DNA from: Methanoprimaticola sp047501175
Lineage (GTDB): Archaea > Thermoplasmatota > Thermoplasmata > Methanomassiliicoccales > Methanomethylophilaceae
Direction of reading: 5' to 3'
DNA length: 64,000 nucleotides
Assembly: GCF_047501175.1 (NCBI RefSeq)
Contig: NZ_JBEQWH010000008.1
Location: 1 to 64,000 of the forward strand
A model generated the notes under the pieces. The model was not told the DNA's origin, made no database searches, and worked only from the letters and a program-made list of their open reading frames with translations. The position numbers were made by a program, and so were the translations under genes. Shown here piece by piece: positions 51,903-60,800 of this stretch; within the stretch, counting starts at the first letter, position 1; each line of letters starts with the position of its first letter.

Positions 51903-53413
51903 AGGTCCTCGTCAACGGTGTCGAGAAGACGTTGAAGGCGGGATCCACCCTCAAGACCGCCATTGCCGGCGAGCCCTACGTGAAAGGATCACTCATCGCG
52001 GTCCATCTCTCGGAGGAGAGGCTCGTCACGGAGACCCGTGACTTCGAGATAGAGACGCCCAGGGGAAGGATGGTCCTCCGCCTCAACGAGAGCCCCGAGG
52101 CGGAGATATGGAAGAGCAACCTCGACAGGATGAGCGGCATCAGTTCGAGGTGGGTGACGCACAACATCGTCTCGTTCGGAAGCTTCCCCACCGACATGGA
52201 GGTGGACAGGGAGTCGTACTTCTACAAGACCTACGACTGTTTCCTGGCCCTCGGGGGTTTCGACAACCATACGACGTACATCATGATCGCCAGGGACAAC
52301 CACACCGGCTCGTACGGCGCCGGGAAGGCGGTGATCGGGAGGATCACGGTGGGAAGGCACATCCTGGACGAGATCCGCGAGGGTGACGGCATACTGTCGG
52401 TCCGCCCCCTGATGTCCGAGACCAGCAGCGAGAACGTGAAGGTCACGGACGACCTGTCGTTCCGTCTCGAGGACGGGTACCGCATAGAGACGTACATGGG
52501 ACTCAGGCTCGACCGCAGGTCCCCGGTCTCCGCGGAGCATGCGCTCATACTGTCCGGGAAGGGGAGCATAGAGGTCACCGAGAGCACCGGCAGCTTCGCC
52601 GCATGTTCGGAGGACCTGGACGTGGAGATCCCCGTGGAGGACGTCGTGGTCAGGGAATCGGGAGCCGTCACCGTCAGGAACGACGGCCTCGGGAAGGGCC
52701 GTCTGTACATGTACAGGCAGAGGCGCCAGCTGTCGGAGTCCCACAACAACGCCGGTGCCGTGTACAATGGCATGGCGCTCCTCTCGTACGTCGGGAAGGG
52801 GGACAGGCTGACCGTCGTCACGGACCCCCCGCGCATCCTGGCGGTCGGCATGACCCAGGCCGAGGGGGAGAGGTTCCTGGCGGATGCCGGCATCAAGGTC
52901 AGGCGCACCGGGGACGCATCGGACGATGCGATCGTCGTCGAGCAGAGCCCGGAGAGGACCCTCGAGGCGCTGGACGCCGGCGAGGTGGAGCTGTTCGGGG
53001 TCCCCAGGGACAGGGTGTTCAGGGTCAAGCTGACGGACAAGGACCGCATCAGCGCGGGATACTTCAGGAAGGTCACCGGGCTCAGCCACAAGCCGGTCGG
53101 GATCCTGAAGGTCCAGTTCACGTTCGAGGGTCTCCCCATGGTGACGTTCTACGGCGACGAGGACCGCGGCAAGAACCTGTACCCCCAGGACCCGTTCAAG
53201 AAGGTCAAGAGGGGCGACATCGGTCTGACCAATCAGGCCAGGCCCCATCGCGGTCTGATCGGCATAAGGCTGGAGGACAGCAAGGACTACGGTCCCACCG
53301 GCGAGGAGGGATACGGTACCAACATCGTGGGAAGGTTCGAGGATGACCTGGACAGGCTCATGAAGGACCTGAACGAGGATGATACGATCTATATAACGGA
53401 GGAAGAGCTGTGA
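51900..53413 (+). CDS. methanogenesis marker protein 3 (UPF0288)
   Basis: A 504-residue protein starting MKVLVNGVEKTLKAGSTLKTA, which looks like a ubiquitin-like/ThiS-type beta-grasp start. The rest matches the UPF0288/methanogenesis marker 3 family. It is found in methanogens alongside McrC and AtwA, and is believed to belong to the MCR activation machinery. The start overlaps the mcrC stop as ATGA; the frame is open into mcrC. Confidence 0.9.
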
Positions 53414-53832
53414 GCGCAGAAAGAGAGACAAGACTGCTCATGATATCGCCGAGCTCGATGCTCACGCCGGACCAGTTGGTCCGCATGGTCCATTCTTTCG
53501 GGATGGAGGTGATCGTCAAGGAGACCTGCTACGGGTGCCTGATCGAGGCCCCGGCGGCGGTGGCCAGGGAGGTCCTCTCCAGGGTAAGGGAGAGGTATCC
53601 CAACGAGGTGTTCTCCAAGATCAGGGCATACAGGTGCAGCGACCCAGTCAGATGCAGGGCGCAGCACGGCACCAGGCCCGGATACGCCCAGCTCGAGGAG
53701 GAGTGGGCGTTGCTTTCCAAGATACAGCACGGCCTGGAGGAGGTCGGCCGCGGGGCCGGCAAGATCGAGCCCGTGGAGAAGAAACGTCTTCCCGTAAACG
53801 ACTTCAAAAAGATCTGCGAGGCGCAGCGATGA
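53410..53832 (+). CDS. methanogenesis marker protein 6
   Basis: A 140-residue protein of the methanogenesis marker 6 family: LLMISPSSMLTPDQLVRMVHSFGMEV at the N-terminus, ETCYGCLIEA and YRCSDPVRCRAQHGTRPG later. Several Cys could bind a metal. It starts at GTG 53410, overlapping the previous gene by four bases. Confidence 0.88.
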   Translation: MSAERETRLLMISPSSMLTPDQLVRMVHSFGMEVIVKETCYGCLIEAPAAVAREVLSRVRERYPNEVFSKIRAYRCSDPVRCRAQHGTRPGYAQLEEEWALLSKIQHGLEEVGRGAGKIEPVEKKRLPVNDFKKICEAQR

Positions 53833-54263
53833 AGATTTTCATAGATCCACCTAACAGCCTTGTGCTCTTCGACCTTGTGGAGAGGTTCGGACACGAGCCG
53901 CTCAGTGCCATGGCTGCCATTCAGGAGAAGGTTGACAACCTGGAGGTCGACATGCCTCCGATGAACGTCACCCTGGACGATGTCGTCAAGGGACTCAAGT
54001 ACGCGGGGGTCGAGGTGCCCTCGGGCATCAGGGGAAGGCTGGCCCTCTGGGGTCCCATGATCGAGGAGGCCGATGCGGCGATCATCATGGACGACTGCCC
54101 CTACAGCTTCGGATGCGTCGGATGCGAGAGGTCCAACATCATGGTGAAGTACCTGATCAAGAGGCGCGGCATCCCCGTGCTGAACGTCAACTATCCCGAG
54201 GACGAGGCCCAGGCCACCGATTTCGTCGCGCGCACAAAGGAATTCCTGGAGGGACTTCAATGA
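53829..54263 (+). CDS. methanogenesis marker protein 5
   Basis: A 144-residue protein from ATG 53829 (overlap ATGA with marker 6). MKIFIDPPNSLVLFDLVERFGHEPL and DDCPYSFGCVGCERSN are typical of the marker 5 family; the CxxC-rich motif may bind a cluster. It lies in the MCR activation operon. Confidence 0.88.
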   Translation: MKIFIDPPNSLVLFDLVERFGHEPLSAMAAIQEKVDNLEVDMPPMNVTLDDVVKGLKYAGVEVPSGIRGRLALWGPMIEEADAAIIMDDCPYSFGCVGCERSNIMVKYLIKRRGIPVLNVNYPEDEAQATDFVARTKEFLEGLQ

Positions 54264-55483
54264 CCATCAAGATCGCACAGCTTTCATGCGGAACCGAATA
54301 CAGCAGTGTCCAGTACGAGATCGAGAAGGCGGCAAGGTCCGTCGGGGCCAAGATCGTGTATCCCGACGTGTCCGCGGCCGATATCGACGACGCGGTGAAG
54401 AGGTTCGGATTCTCGCCCCGTTCGCCCCAGCTCAAGCTGATGATCGCGAGGGCGGCCGCCCTTGCCGACGAGAGGTACGATGCGGACGCGGTGTTCATCA
54501 GCACATGCTTCAGGTGCGCCGAGGCCGCGCTCGTCAGGAACGAGCTGAGGAGGTTCATCCAGGAGCACACCAGGCTCCCCGTGGTCACATACTCCTTCAC
54601 AGAGAGGCTCAAGGCATCCCAGCTCCTCACGAGGATGGAGGCCCTGGTGACCATCGTGTCCAGGAAGGAGCTCCTCGCCAGGGAGAGGCAGACCGGGATA
54701 ACCGCCGGTCTCGACTCCGGGTCGTCGACGACGAAGGCCGTCATCATGGAGAACAACAAGATCATAGGGAAGGACTGGACGCCGTCCGGGGACGTCGTCG
54801 CGTCCGCCACCCAGGTACTCAACAACGCCATGAAGATGGCGGGCGTGGAGATGAAGGACATCGAGGCCATCGGGACCACCGGGTACGGGAGGTTCACCCT
54901 CGGCCAGCACTTCAATGCCAAACTGGTGCAGGAGGAGCTCACCGTCAACTCGAAGGGTGCCGTCTGGCTTGCGGACAAGCAGAAGGGCGAGGCCACCATC
55001 ATTGACATAGGCGGTATGGACAACAAGGCCATCACCGTCAGGGACGGGGTCCCCGACAACTTCACCATGGGAGGGATCTGCGCCGGAGCGTCCGGAAGGT
55101 TCCTCGAGATGACCTCCAAGAGGCTCAAGATCGACGTCACCGAGCTCGGCGCCCTCGCCGACAAGGGCAACTGGCGTAACGCGAAGATGAACTCCTACTG
55201 CTCGGTCTTCGGTATCCAGGACCTCGTCACCACACTGGGTGACGGGAAGAGCTTCGAGGATGTGGCCGCGGCAGCATGCCACTCGGTCGCCGAGCAGGTG
55301 TACGAGCAGCAGCTCCAGGAGATCGATGTCAGGCGCCCCATCATCCAGGTCGGCGGGACGTCGCTGATATCCGGTCTGGTCACTCAGGTCGGGGAGGTCC
55401 TCGGCGAGAAGCCCATCGTCCCTCCCGACTCCCAGTACATCGGTGCCGTGGGCGGCGCTCTGCTGAGCTCCGGATTCCTGTGA
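54260..55483 (+). CDS. methanogenesis marker protein 15 (BadF/BcrA-type ATPase)
   Basis: A 407-residue protein. The first 140 residues are a separate domain with a CFRCAEA motif. From about residue 150 an ASKHA ATPase of the BadF/BadG/BcrA type follows: GLDSGSSTTKAV, GTTGYGR, DIGGMDNKAI and GGICAGASGRF, the last including the cluster-binding Cys of 2-hydroxyacyl-CoA dehydratase activators. Such ATPases push electrons to low potential using ATP, a suitable function for Ni(I) reactivation in MCR. The start overlaps marker 5 by ATGA. Confidence 0.9.
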   Translation: MTIKIAQLSCGTEYSSVQYEIEKAARSVGAKIVYPDVSAADIDDAVKRFGFSPRSPQLKLMIARAAALADERYDADAVFISTCFRCAEAALVRNELRRFIQEHTRLPVVTYSFTERLKASQLLTRMEALVTIVSRKELLARERQTGITAGLDSGSSTTKAVIMENNKIIGKDWTPSGDVVASATQVLNNAMKMAGVEMKDIEAIGTTGYGRFTLGQHFNAKLVQEELTVNSKGAVWLADKQKGEATIIDIGGMDNKAITVRDGVPDNFTMGGICAGASGRFLEMTSKRLKIDVTELGALADKGNWRNAKMNSYCSVFGIQDLVTTLGDGKSFEDVAAAACHSVAEQVYEQQLQEIDVRRPIIQVGGTSLISGLVTQVGEVLGEKPIVPPDSQYIGAVGGALLSSGFL

Positions 55484-55492
55484 GGGATGCCG

Positions 55493-56059
55493 ATGGACAT
55501 ACAGATAGTGGGTGACGACCAGTACGGCAGGGACGCCTACGCCAAGCTGTTCGATGAGATCATGAGCGACCTGAACAAGGCCGTCCTCATCGACAGGGTG
55601 AGGCTGACCCTCCGTCCGGACGTCCCATTGTTCCTGTTCTCCATCGTCCTGAAGGCCGCCCCGGGTCCCAAGACCGTAGGAGACGTCTCCACGGTCAGGA
55701 CCGATGTCGGCGGAGTTCATGTGACGATCACCGAGGAGCGCTACGCCCCGGACATACTGGAGATGCTCTTCTCCAGGTACGGGAGGCAGAACGTCGTCCA
55801 GCAGACCAGGTTCGACCTCGACGTGAAGGGTGCCTCCGAGCCCGACGTGGCATCGCTGGTGGTGTCCTCCGGGGAGGAGGACAGGAGGGAGATCATGGGC
55901 GCCCTGTGGAGGACGATGCCCGAGGGGATCAAGAACAGGAAGACCCTGATGACCGGCAATGTGATAACCGTCGTCGCGACGGAGGAGCTCCTCACCGCCG
56001 AGATGATCGACGAGGGAAGGAAGGAGCATGTTGCGATGGGAGGTTCCGCAGATGTTTGA
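55493..56059 (+). CDS. methanogenesis marker protein 17
   Basis: A 188-residue protein from ATG 55493 (an ATG at 55487 is in frame). MDIQIVGDDQYGRDAYAKLFDEI and RTDVGGVHVTITEERYAP match the marker 17 family. Marker 17 and marker 7 are reported to be members of the McrC-containing MCR activation complex. It overlaps the following gene by eight bases. Confidence 0.88.
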   Translation: MDIQIVGDDQYGRDAYAKLFDEIMSDLNKAVLIDRVRLTLRPDVPLFLFSIVLKAAPGPKTVGDVSTVRTDVGGVHVTITEERYAPDILEMLFSRYGRQNVVQQTRFDLDVKGASEPDVASLVVSSGEEDRREIMGALWRTMPEGIKNRKTLMTGNVITVVATEELLTAEMIDEGRKEHVAMGGSADV

Positions 56060-56984
56060 GGTCCTGATGTATGACGGAGGGGTGTACCGTTCGGACGAGC
56101 TGTACGAGATCATCGACGATGTCGGCGGTGTCGTCCTGCAGAAGAACCGCAGCTCCCAGATGCTCACCGTGGTCATGTCCGTCCCCGAGGAGGACCGTGC
56201 CGCCGTAGAGGCGGTGTGCCGCGACATCGGAGGGGAGGTGAGGAGCGTCCCGTTGGCGGGCACGGAGATAGCCGTCGTCGGCCCCACTCTGGGGAGGCAC
56301 CACATGCCCCATCCGATCTGCGACATCGCCGAGATCCTGAGGAGGTACGGGGCGGTCACCGTCGTCATGGGAATGGCCAGGGGCCGCGGGAAGGCGACCT
56401 CCCAGATATCCATGACCGAGAGGTGCATAATAGACGAGTACGACGCCGCGATCTTCATGATGGGCAACTTCAAGAGCTGCGTGGAGACGAAGGCCGAGCT
56501 CATGAGGGACATCCATGTCCCGACGCTGCTGGTGTCCGGCCCCCATCCGGAGGGCGTGGACGACACCTGCGATGCTATCGTGTCCGGTGTCGGGCGCAAG
56601 GCCTCCAGGATGAGGTCCCCGGACGAGAGGGCGAAGCTCGACGAGATCGTCGATGCCCTGGAGAGGATCCTCAAGGACAAGAAGCGCAGCCTGGAGGAGG
56701 ACCCGCTCTACGTCCAGCCTGCGGACGTGAAGACCCTGCTCGAGAGCTACGAGCCCATCAACATGTGCCTCAGGCCTGCGCCGATGGTCATACACCTCGA
56801 CGGCCTGAGGATCAAGATCCCCTATGCCGAGCACAGGGAGTACCTGGAGAACGTCGAGATCTACGGCAGGAAGCTCGGGGAGATCGCCGACATATCCCCG
56901 TCCAAGATCGACGACAGCAGCATCGTCGTCCGCATCAGGACCCGCTCCCAGGTAGAGGACATGGACCGCAAGAGAGGCGAATGA
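56052..56984 (+). CDS. methanogenesis marker protein 7
   Basis: A 310-residue protein from ATG 56052 (frame open to 56028). MFEVLMYDGGVYRSDELYEIIDDVGG, VGPTLGRHHMPHPICDIAEILRRYGA and FMMGNFKSCVETK are characteristic of marker 7. It is the last recognised MCR-activation gene of this operon. Confidence 0.9.
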   Translation: MFEVLMYDGGVYRSDELYEIIDDVGGVVLQKNRSSQMLTVVMSVPEEDRAAVEAVCRDIGGEVRSVPLAGTEIAVVGPTLGRHHMPHPICDIAEILRRYGAVTVVMGMARGRGKATSQISMTERCIIDEYDAAIFMMGNFKSCVETKAELMRDIHVPTLLVSGPHPEGVDDTCDAIVSGVGRKASRMRSPDERAKLDEIVDALERILKDKKRSLEEDPLYVQPADVKTLLESYEPINMCLRPAPMVIHLDGLRIKIPYAEHREYLENVEIYGRKLGEIADISPSKIDDSSIVVRIRTRSQVEDMDRKRGE

Positions 56985-57421
56985 TCCGCAAGGGAACGTA
57001 CGTTCTGGAAATCGCCCTGGACGCCTGCTTGGACATACGGGTGGGCGCCCTGGGCACCATTACCTTCCCGGAGGGGCTGTACTGCTACACGGGCAGCGCC
57101 ATGGGAGGGATAGACCAGAGGGTGTCGAGGCACATCCTCGGGGAGAAGAGGCTCAGGTGGCATGCGGACTACCTCACGGTGAACGCGTCATGGGTCCGCG
57201 CCTTCGTCTCTTATCCCGATTTCGTACCCGAGTGCGAGCTCGCGCGCATGGCGGAGGAGTGCGGGATGGAGCCTTTCGCCCCCGGCTTCGGATGCTCGGA
57301 CTGCAGGTGCCGGACCCATCTCTTCCGTACGGACGCGGCCGCGTTGGAGGATCTGGAGGACAGGGCGGGCCTCGTGCCGTTCGAGCTTTTCTCCGTCGGT
57401 CCAAACAATGATAAAAAATGA
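56981..57421 (+). CDS. GIY-YIG nuclease-fold (DUF123) protein
   Basis: A 146-residue DUF123 protein: KGTYVLEIALD...LGTITFPEGLYCYTGSAMGG gives the GIY-YIG-like fold, with HADYLT and CSDCRCRTHLFR later. The family occurs in many archaea and is predicted to act on nucleic acid. It overlaps marker 7 by four bases, so it rides on the MCR activation operon although no functional link is known. Confidence 0.85.
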   Translation: MIRKGTYVLEIALDACLDIRVGALGTITFPEGLYCYTGSAMGGIDQRVSRHILGEKRLRWHADYLTVNASWVRAFVSYPDFVPECELARMAEECGMEPFAPGFGCSDCRCRTHLFRTDAAALEDLEDRAGLVPFELFSVGPNNDKK

Positions 57422-57499
57422 TATTGTCGGATATGTCGGCACAGTTCACCCAGCATTTTCCGGGATCATGATTTATCTCATTTATTCTAATTATTTTTC

Positions 57500-57525
57500 T
57501 GAGCGAGAAACCATTATAATGAGAG
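57500..57525 (+). promoter_or_regulatory. promoter of the double FAD oxidase gene
   Basis: The intergenic stretch has an AT-rich block with ATTATAATGAG (about 57511-57522), about 55 bases before the ATG. An inverted GTTAACACCGCTGTAGTGCGG segment lies between. Confidence 0.35.
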
Positions 57526-57574
57526 ATGACCTTCGCGACTCCGTTAACACCGCTGTAGTGCGGAGGTTCATCAA

Positions 57575-60325
57575 ATGAAGTGCGCAACGACTGAGAAACA
57601 GGTATCTTCCGAGGAGATCGAGCACATCGCGTCCCTCATCGGAAACTCCAAGATCAGGAACGAGGAGGGTGCGGTCATCGTCACCCCCGCGAACAACGAG
57701 GAGCTCGGCAAGGTCATCGCCAGTGCGACGTCCAACGGCATCACGGTCTCCCCCCTGTCCAGGAAGGGCACCCACACCGAGGGAGCCGTCCTCATCGACA
57801 TGTCCGAGATGGCCGGCATCATCGATGTCGACACTGTCCATATGACCGTCAAGGCCCAGGCGGGATGCAAGATCACCGCTCTGATGAAGGCCGTCGACGA
57901 TGCAGGGTTCACCCTCGGGGTCATCCCTGCAGGGGAGGACGCCACCGTCGAGGACTGGATCTACACCGAGGAGGCAGGCATCGGTTCCTACAAGTACGGG
58001 ACCGTCAAGGACAGCGTCTACAACGTCTGCGCCGTCGACTCCGCCGGAGGTCTCCTGGTCACCGGATTCGATGACATCGGGTACTACATGAGTGGATTCA
58101 ACCTCATCCAGACCATCGTCGCCTCCTCCGGAAGGCTCGCGATCGTCTCCGAGGTCACGTTCAAGATGATCCCCAAGGGCGTCACCAAGGCCGTCGCCTA
58201 CGAGTTCCCCGACTGCGCGACCATGCAGGCCGCGTTCCTCAAGATCGGCCACGAGGCATCCGTCAGGCCCCTCCAGATCTCATTCAACGGCAAGCTGGCG
58301 GTCATGGCCTTCCAGGGCGACGAGGAGTTCGTCGACCTCGACATCCAGATGATGGACGCCCTCATGGCGGACATCGGTGCCGCCAAGGCCGACCAGTGCG
58401 TCGCCGACGAGAAGTTCGGCGGGATCAGGAGCGGTGCATGCGTCAACCCCGACGCGGTCACCATGTACGTCCCCCTGAAGAACATGGACGCCTACGTGGC
58501 TGCCGCCAAGGAGATCGCCGAGTTCAACGTCGCCGGTAACATCCCCGACAAGAGCACCGCATGCATCAAGCTGACCGGTGATGTGGGAGAGGATAAGTAC
58601 GAGGCCGCCGCCGACAAAGCCGCGGAGTTCGGAGGAAGGTCCAGCATCAGGTGTCCCAGCAAGTACAGGGACGAGGCCACCAACAGGTACATCAAGAGGA
58701 TCGAGAACGGATTCCTCGGTGCAGATGTCGAGGAGGTCAAGCTCTCCAAGAAGGTCGACGAGAAGATCATCAATGCCCTGAAGGACATCGTCGGTGCGAA
58801 GAACGTCACCACGTCCGCCATGGACAAGCTGCTGTACTGCAAGGACATGGCTCCCCTCCCCAAGGAGGCCGGGATAGCGTTCAACAACATCCCCGACGTC
58901 ATCGTCAGGCCCGAGAGCGTCGCCCAGATGTCCGCCGTCGTGAAGCTCGCGCATGACAACGGTATCCCCGTGGTCCCCAGGGGCAACTCGTCCTGGGGAC
59001 TCGGAGGGTGCATGCCCACGTCCGGAGGTATCGTCCTCGACATGCCCTCCAAGATGAACAACATCCTCGAGATCAACGAGGAGAGCCTGTACGTCAAGGT
59101 CCAGGCGGGATGCACGTGGAAGAGGCTCCTCGATGCCTGCATGAAGAAGGGCTACATCATCGGTTCCTACCCCTCCTCGTTCCCCTCCGCCACGATTGGA
59201 GCATGGTACTCCACCAATGGAATGGGTATCGGGTCCTACAAGTACGGCTCCGCCAGGGAGAACGTCCTGAACGCGGAGGTCGTCGTGGACGACGGTTCCG
59301 TCGTCACCACCGGATGGGACGACCTCGGATCCTACCGCGCATCCTTCAACCTCAACCAGTTCTTCTCCGGAGCGGAGGGGACACTCGGATTCATCGGAAC
59401 CTTCACCATGAGGATCCACCCCATGGGAGAGGTCAGGTGCCTCGCATACGAGTTCGACAACCTGAAGGACATCGACGGACCCATGCAGGCCCTCGTTGCC
59501 CACCCGTCCGTCAGGCCCCTGCACGTCGCCTGGTCCGACTACATGCACTTCCAGAACCAGCACAGGGCAGGCGTCCACGCCCCCGACGTGAAGAACCTCT
59601 GGCTCGTCACCCTCCAGGGCGATGAGAAGCACAACGACCTCGAGGAGGCCGCGGTGTCCGCCATGGCCGAGGCCGCCGGCGGAAGGAAGCTCGCCAACGA
59701 GATCGCCGAGCACGAGTGGGAGGAGAGGTGCTACGAGTTCAGGGCAAGGAAGGTCGGAGTCGGGGAGATCCCCGCCGAGGTCATCGTGCCCACAGTGAAC
59801 TGGGGACAGTTCTCCGACGACTGCTACACCGGATTCAAGGAGATGAAGATGGAGGCCGGAGGGGTCATCGGTGTCATGGTCGACAGGTCCACCGCACTCT
59901 GGATGCCCTACTACTTCAAGGACGATGAGCAGCTCCTCGGGATGCTCGCATTCGGATTCAACTTCTACCTGGGCGACGTTGCCGCAAGGTACGGAGGAAG
60001 GACAACCGGGTTCGGAGTGTTCTTCGCATGGATGACCGATGTGATCCACACCCATGAGACCGCCAGGAAGCTGAGGCAGCTCAAGACCAACCTCGATCCC
60101 CGCGACATCGTCAACCCCGGTCACGTGACCAGCGGAATGACCAGGTTCGGGGTCGACATGAACAAGACCCTCATGTCCATGGGCAGCATGCTCATGCAGA
60201 CCGTCAAGAAGCTCATGCCCGCCGACAAGACCTTCCAGAACAACCTCCAGAGGTTCAGATACGACGACATGGAGCACCTGAAGGTCCTCGACAGGGAGCA
60301 CAAGCTGGGAGACGGTACCCAGTGA
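57575..60325 (+). CDS. giant FAD-linked oxidase with tandem (duplicated) PCMH domains
   Basis: A 916-residue protein of the GlcD/D-lactate-dehydrogenase-like FAD-oxidase class, but with two copies of the module. The C-terminal copy (about residues 430-905) has the FAD pyrophosphate loop PRGNSSWGLGGCMPTSGG, then GMGIGSYKYGSARENVL and the C-terminal oxidase domain. The N-terminal copy (residues 1-430) has the matching VSPLSRKGTHTEG with the glycine loop deleted, then EAGIGSYKYGTVKDSVY. The first copy is therefore probably unable to bind FAD. Substrate may be a 2-hydroxy acid or another carbon source; a single-module relative usually works with an HdrD-type subunit. A ferredoxin gene follows. 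Strong codon bias suggests high expression. Confidence 0.88.
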   Translation: MKCATTEKQVSSEEIEHIASLIGNSKIRNEEGAVIVTPANNEELGKVIASATSNGITVSPLSRKGTHTEGAVLIDMSEMAGIIDVDTVHMTVKAQAGCKITALMKAVDDAGFTLGVIPAGEDATVEDWIYTEEAGIGSYKYGTVKDSVYNVCAVDSAGGLLVTGFDDIGYYMSGFNLIQTIVASSGRLAIVSEVTFKMIPKGVTKAVAYEFPDCATMQAAFLKIGHEASVRPLQISFNGKLAVMAFQGDEEFVDLDIQMMDALMADIGAAKADQCVADEKFGGIRSGACVNPDAVTMYVPLKNMDAYVAAAKEIAEFNVAGNIPDKSTACIKLTGDVGEDKYEAAADKAAEFGGRSSIRCPSKYRDEATNRYIKRIENGFLGADVEEVKLSKKVDEKIINALKDIVGAKNVTTSAMDKLLYCKDMAPLPKEAGIAFNNIPDVIVRPESVAQMSAVVKLAHDNGIPVVPRGNSSWGLGGCMPTSGGIVLDMPSKMNNILEINEESLYVKVQAGCTWKRLLDACMKKGYIIGSYPSSFPSATIGAWYSTNGMGIGSYKYGSARENVLNAEVVVDDGSVVTTGWDDLGSYRASFNLNQFFSGAEGTLGFIGTFTMRIHPMGEVRCLAYEFDNLKDIDGPMQALVAHPSVRPLHVAWSDYMHFQNQHRAGVHAPDVKNLWLVTLQGDEKHNDLEEAAVSAMAEAAGGRKLANEIAEHEWEERCYEFRARKVGVGEIPAEVIVPTVNWGQFSDDCYTGFKEMKMEAGGVIGVMVDRSTALWMPYYFKDDEQLLGMLAFGFNFYLGDVAARYGGRTTGFGVFFAWMTDVIHTHETARKLRQLKTNLDPRDIVNPGHVTSGMTRFGVDMNKTLMSMGSMLMQTVKKLMPADKTFQNNLQRFRYDDMEHLKVLDREHKLGDGTQ

Positions 60326-60331
60326 TCCCGG

Positions 60332-60350
60332 GGCCGGGCACGCCCCGGCC
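60332..60350 (+). terminator. hairpin after the FAD oxidase gene
   Basis: GGCCGGG pairs with CCCGGCC around CACGC (60332-60350), followed by TCACCCAAACCATTTTG. Confidence 0.45.
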
Positions 60351-60485
60351 TCACCCAAACCATTTTGTCCTCGGGGCATTCTCATCCCACGCCATGTCCA
60401 TCGACCCCGGTTCACCATCGATGTCCTCAGGCGTCCAGACAAACGTATATCATCTTCCGTACCGATTCTGAACCAGGTCGTAAAG

Positions 60486-60650
60486 ATGCCTACTGTAAAA
60501 GCGAGTGAATGTGTCGCCTGTGGCGCATGTTCCGATGTGTGCCCTCAGGATGCCATCCTGATCGAGGATGTCGCCGTCATTCTCGGCGATAAATGTGTGG
60601 ACTGCGGGGCATGCATCGACGAGTGTCCCGCCTGCGCCATTGTCGAGTGA
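60486..60650 (+). CDS. small 2[4Fe-4S] ferredoxin (copy 2)
   Basis: A 54-residue ferredoxin with CVACGACSDVCP and CVDCGACIDECP. It is closely similar to the ferredoxin at 39919-40086. It sits after the FAD oxidase and may be its electron acceptor. A TATA-like GTATATCA near 60445 suggests it also has its own promoter. Confidence 0.92.
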   Translation: MPTVKASECVACGACSDVCPQDAILIEDVAVILGDKCVDCGACIDECPACAIVE

Positions 60651-60800
60651 TCGGCACAAAACGGCGGCTCGCCCGCCATTTTCCCATATATGACAATTAT
60701 CCCGTCCTTCTACCCGCGGTCCACCATGGCTGCATCCCGATGCCGGTGACGGCCGCCGTTAAGGGGTTTCCGGGATCCGGCCGTCGCGACCGGACCCCGC

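Noticed and set aside
54284..56680. 798-residue reverse-strand open frame across the marker 15, 17 and 7 genes
   Set aside because: It covers three recognised genes on the other strand and has shadow-type composition with no motif.
58280..60442. 720-residue reverse-strand open frame across the FAD oxidase
   Set aside because: A Val/Leu/Gly/Asp-rich translation antisense to a strongly codon-biased gene; a product of third-position GC bias.
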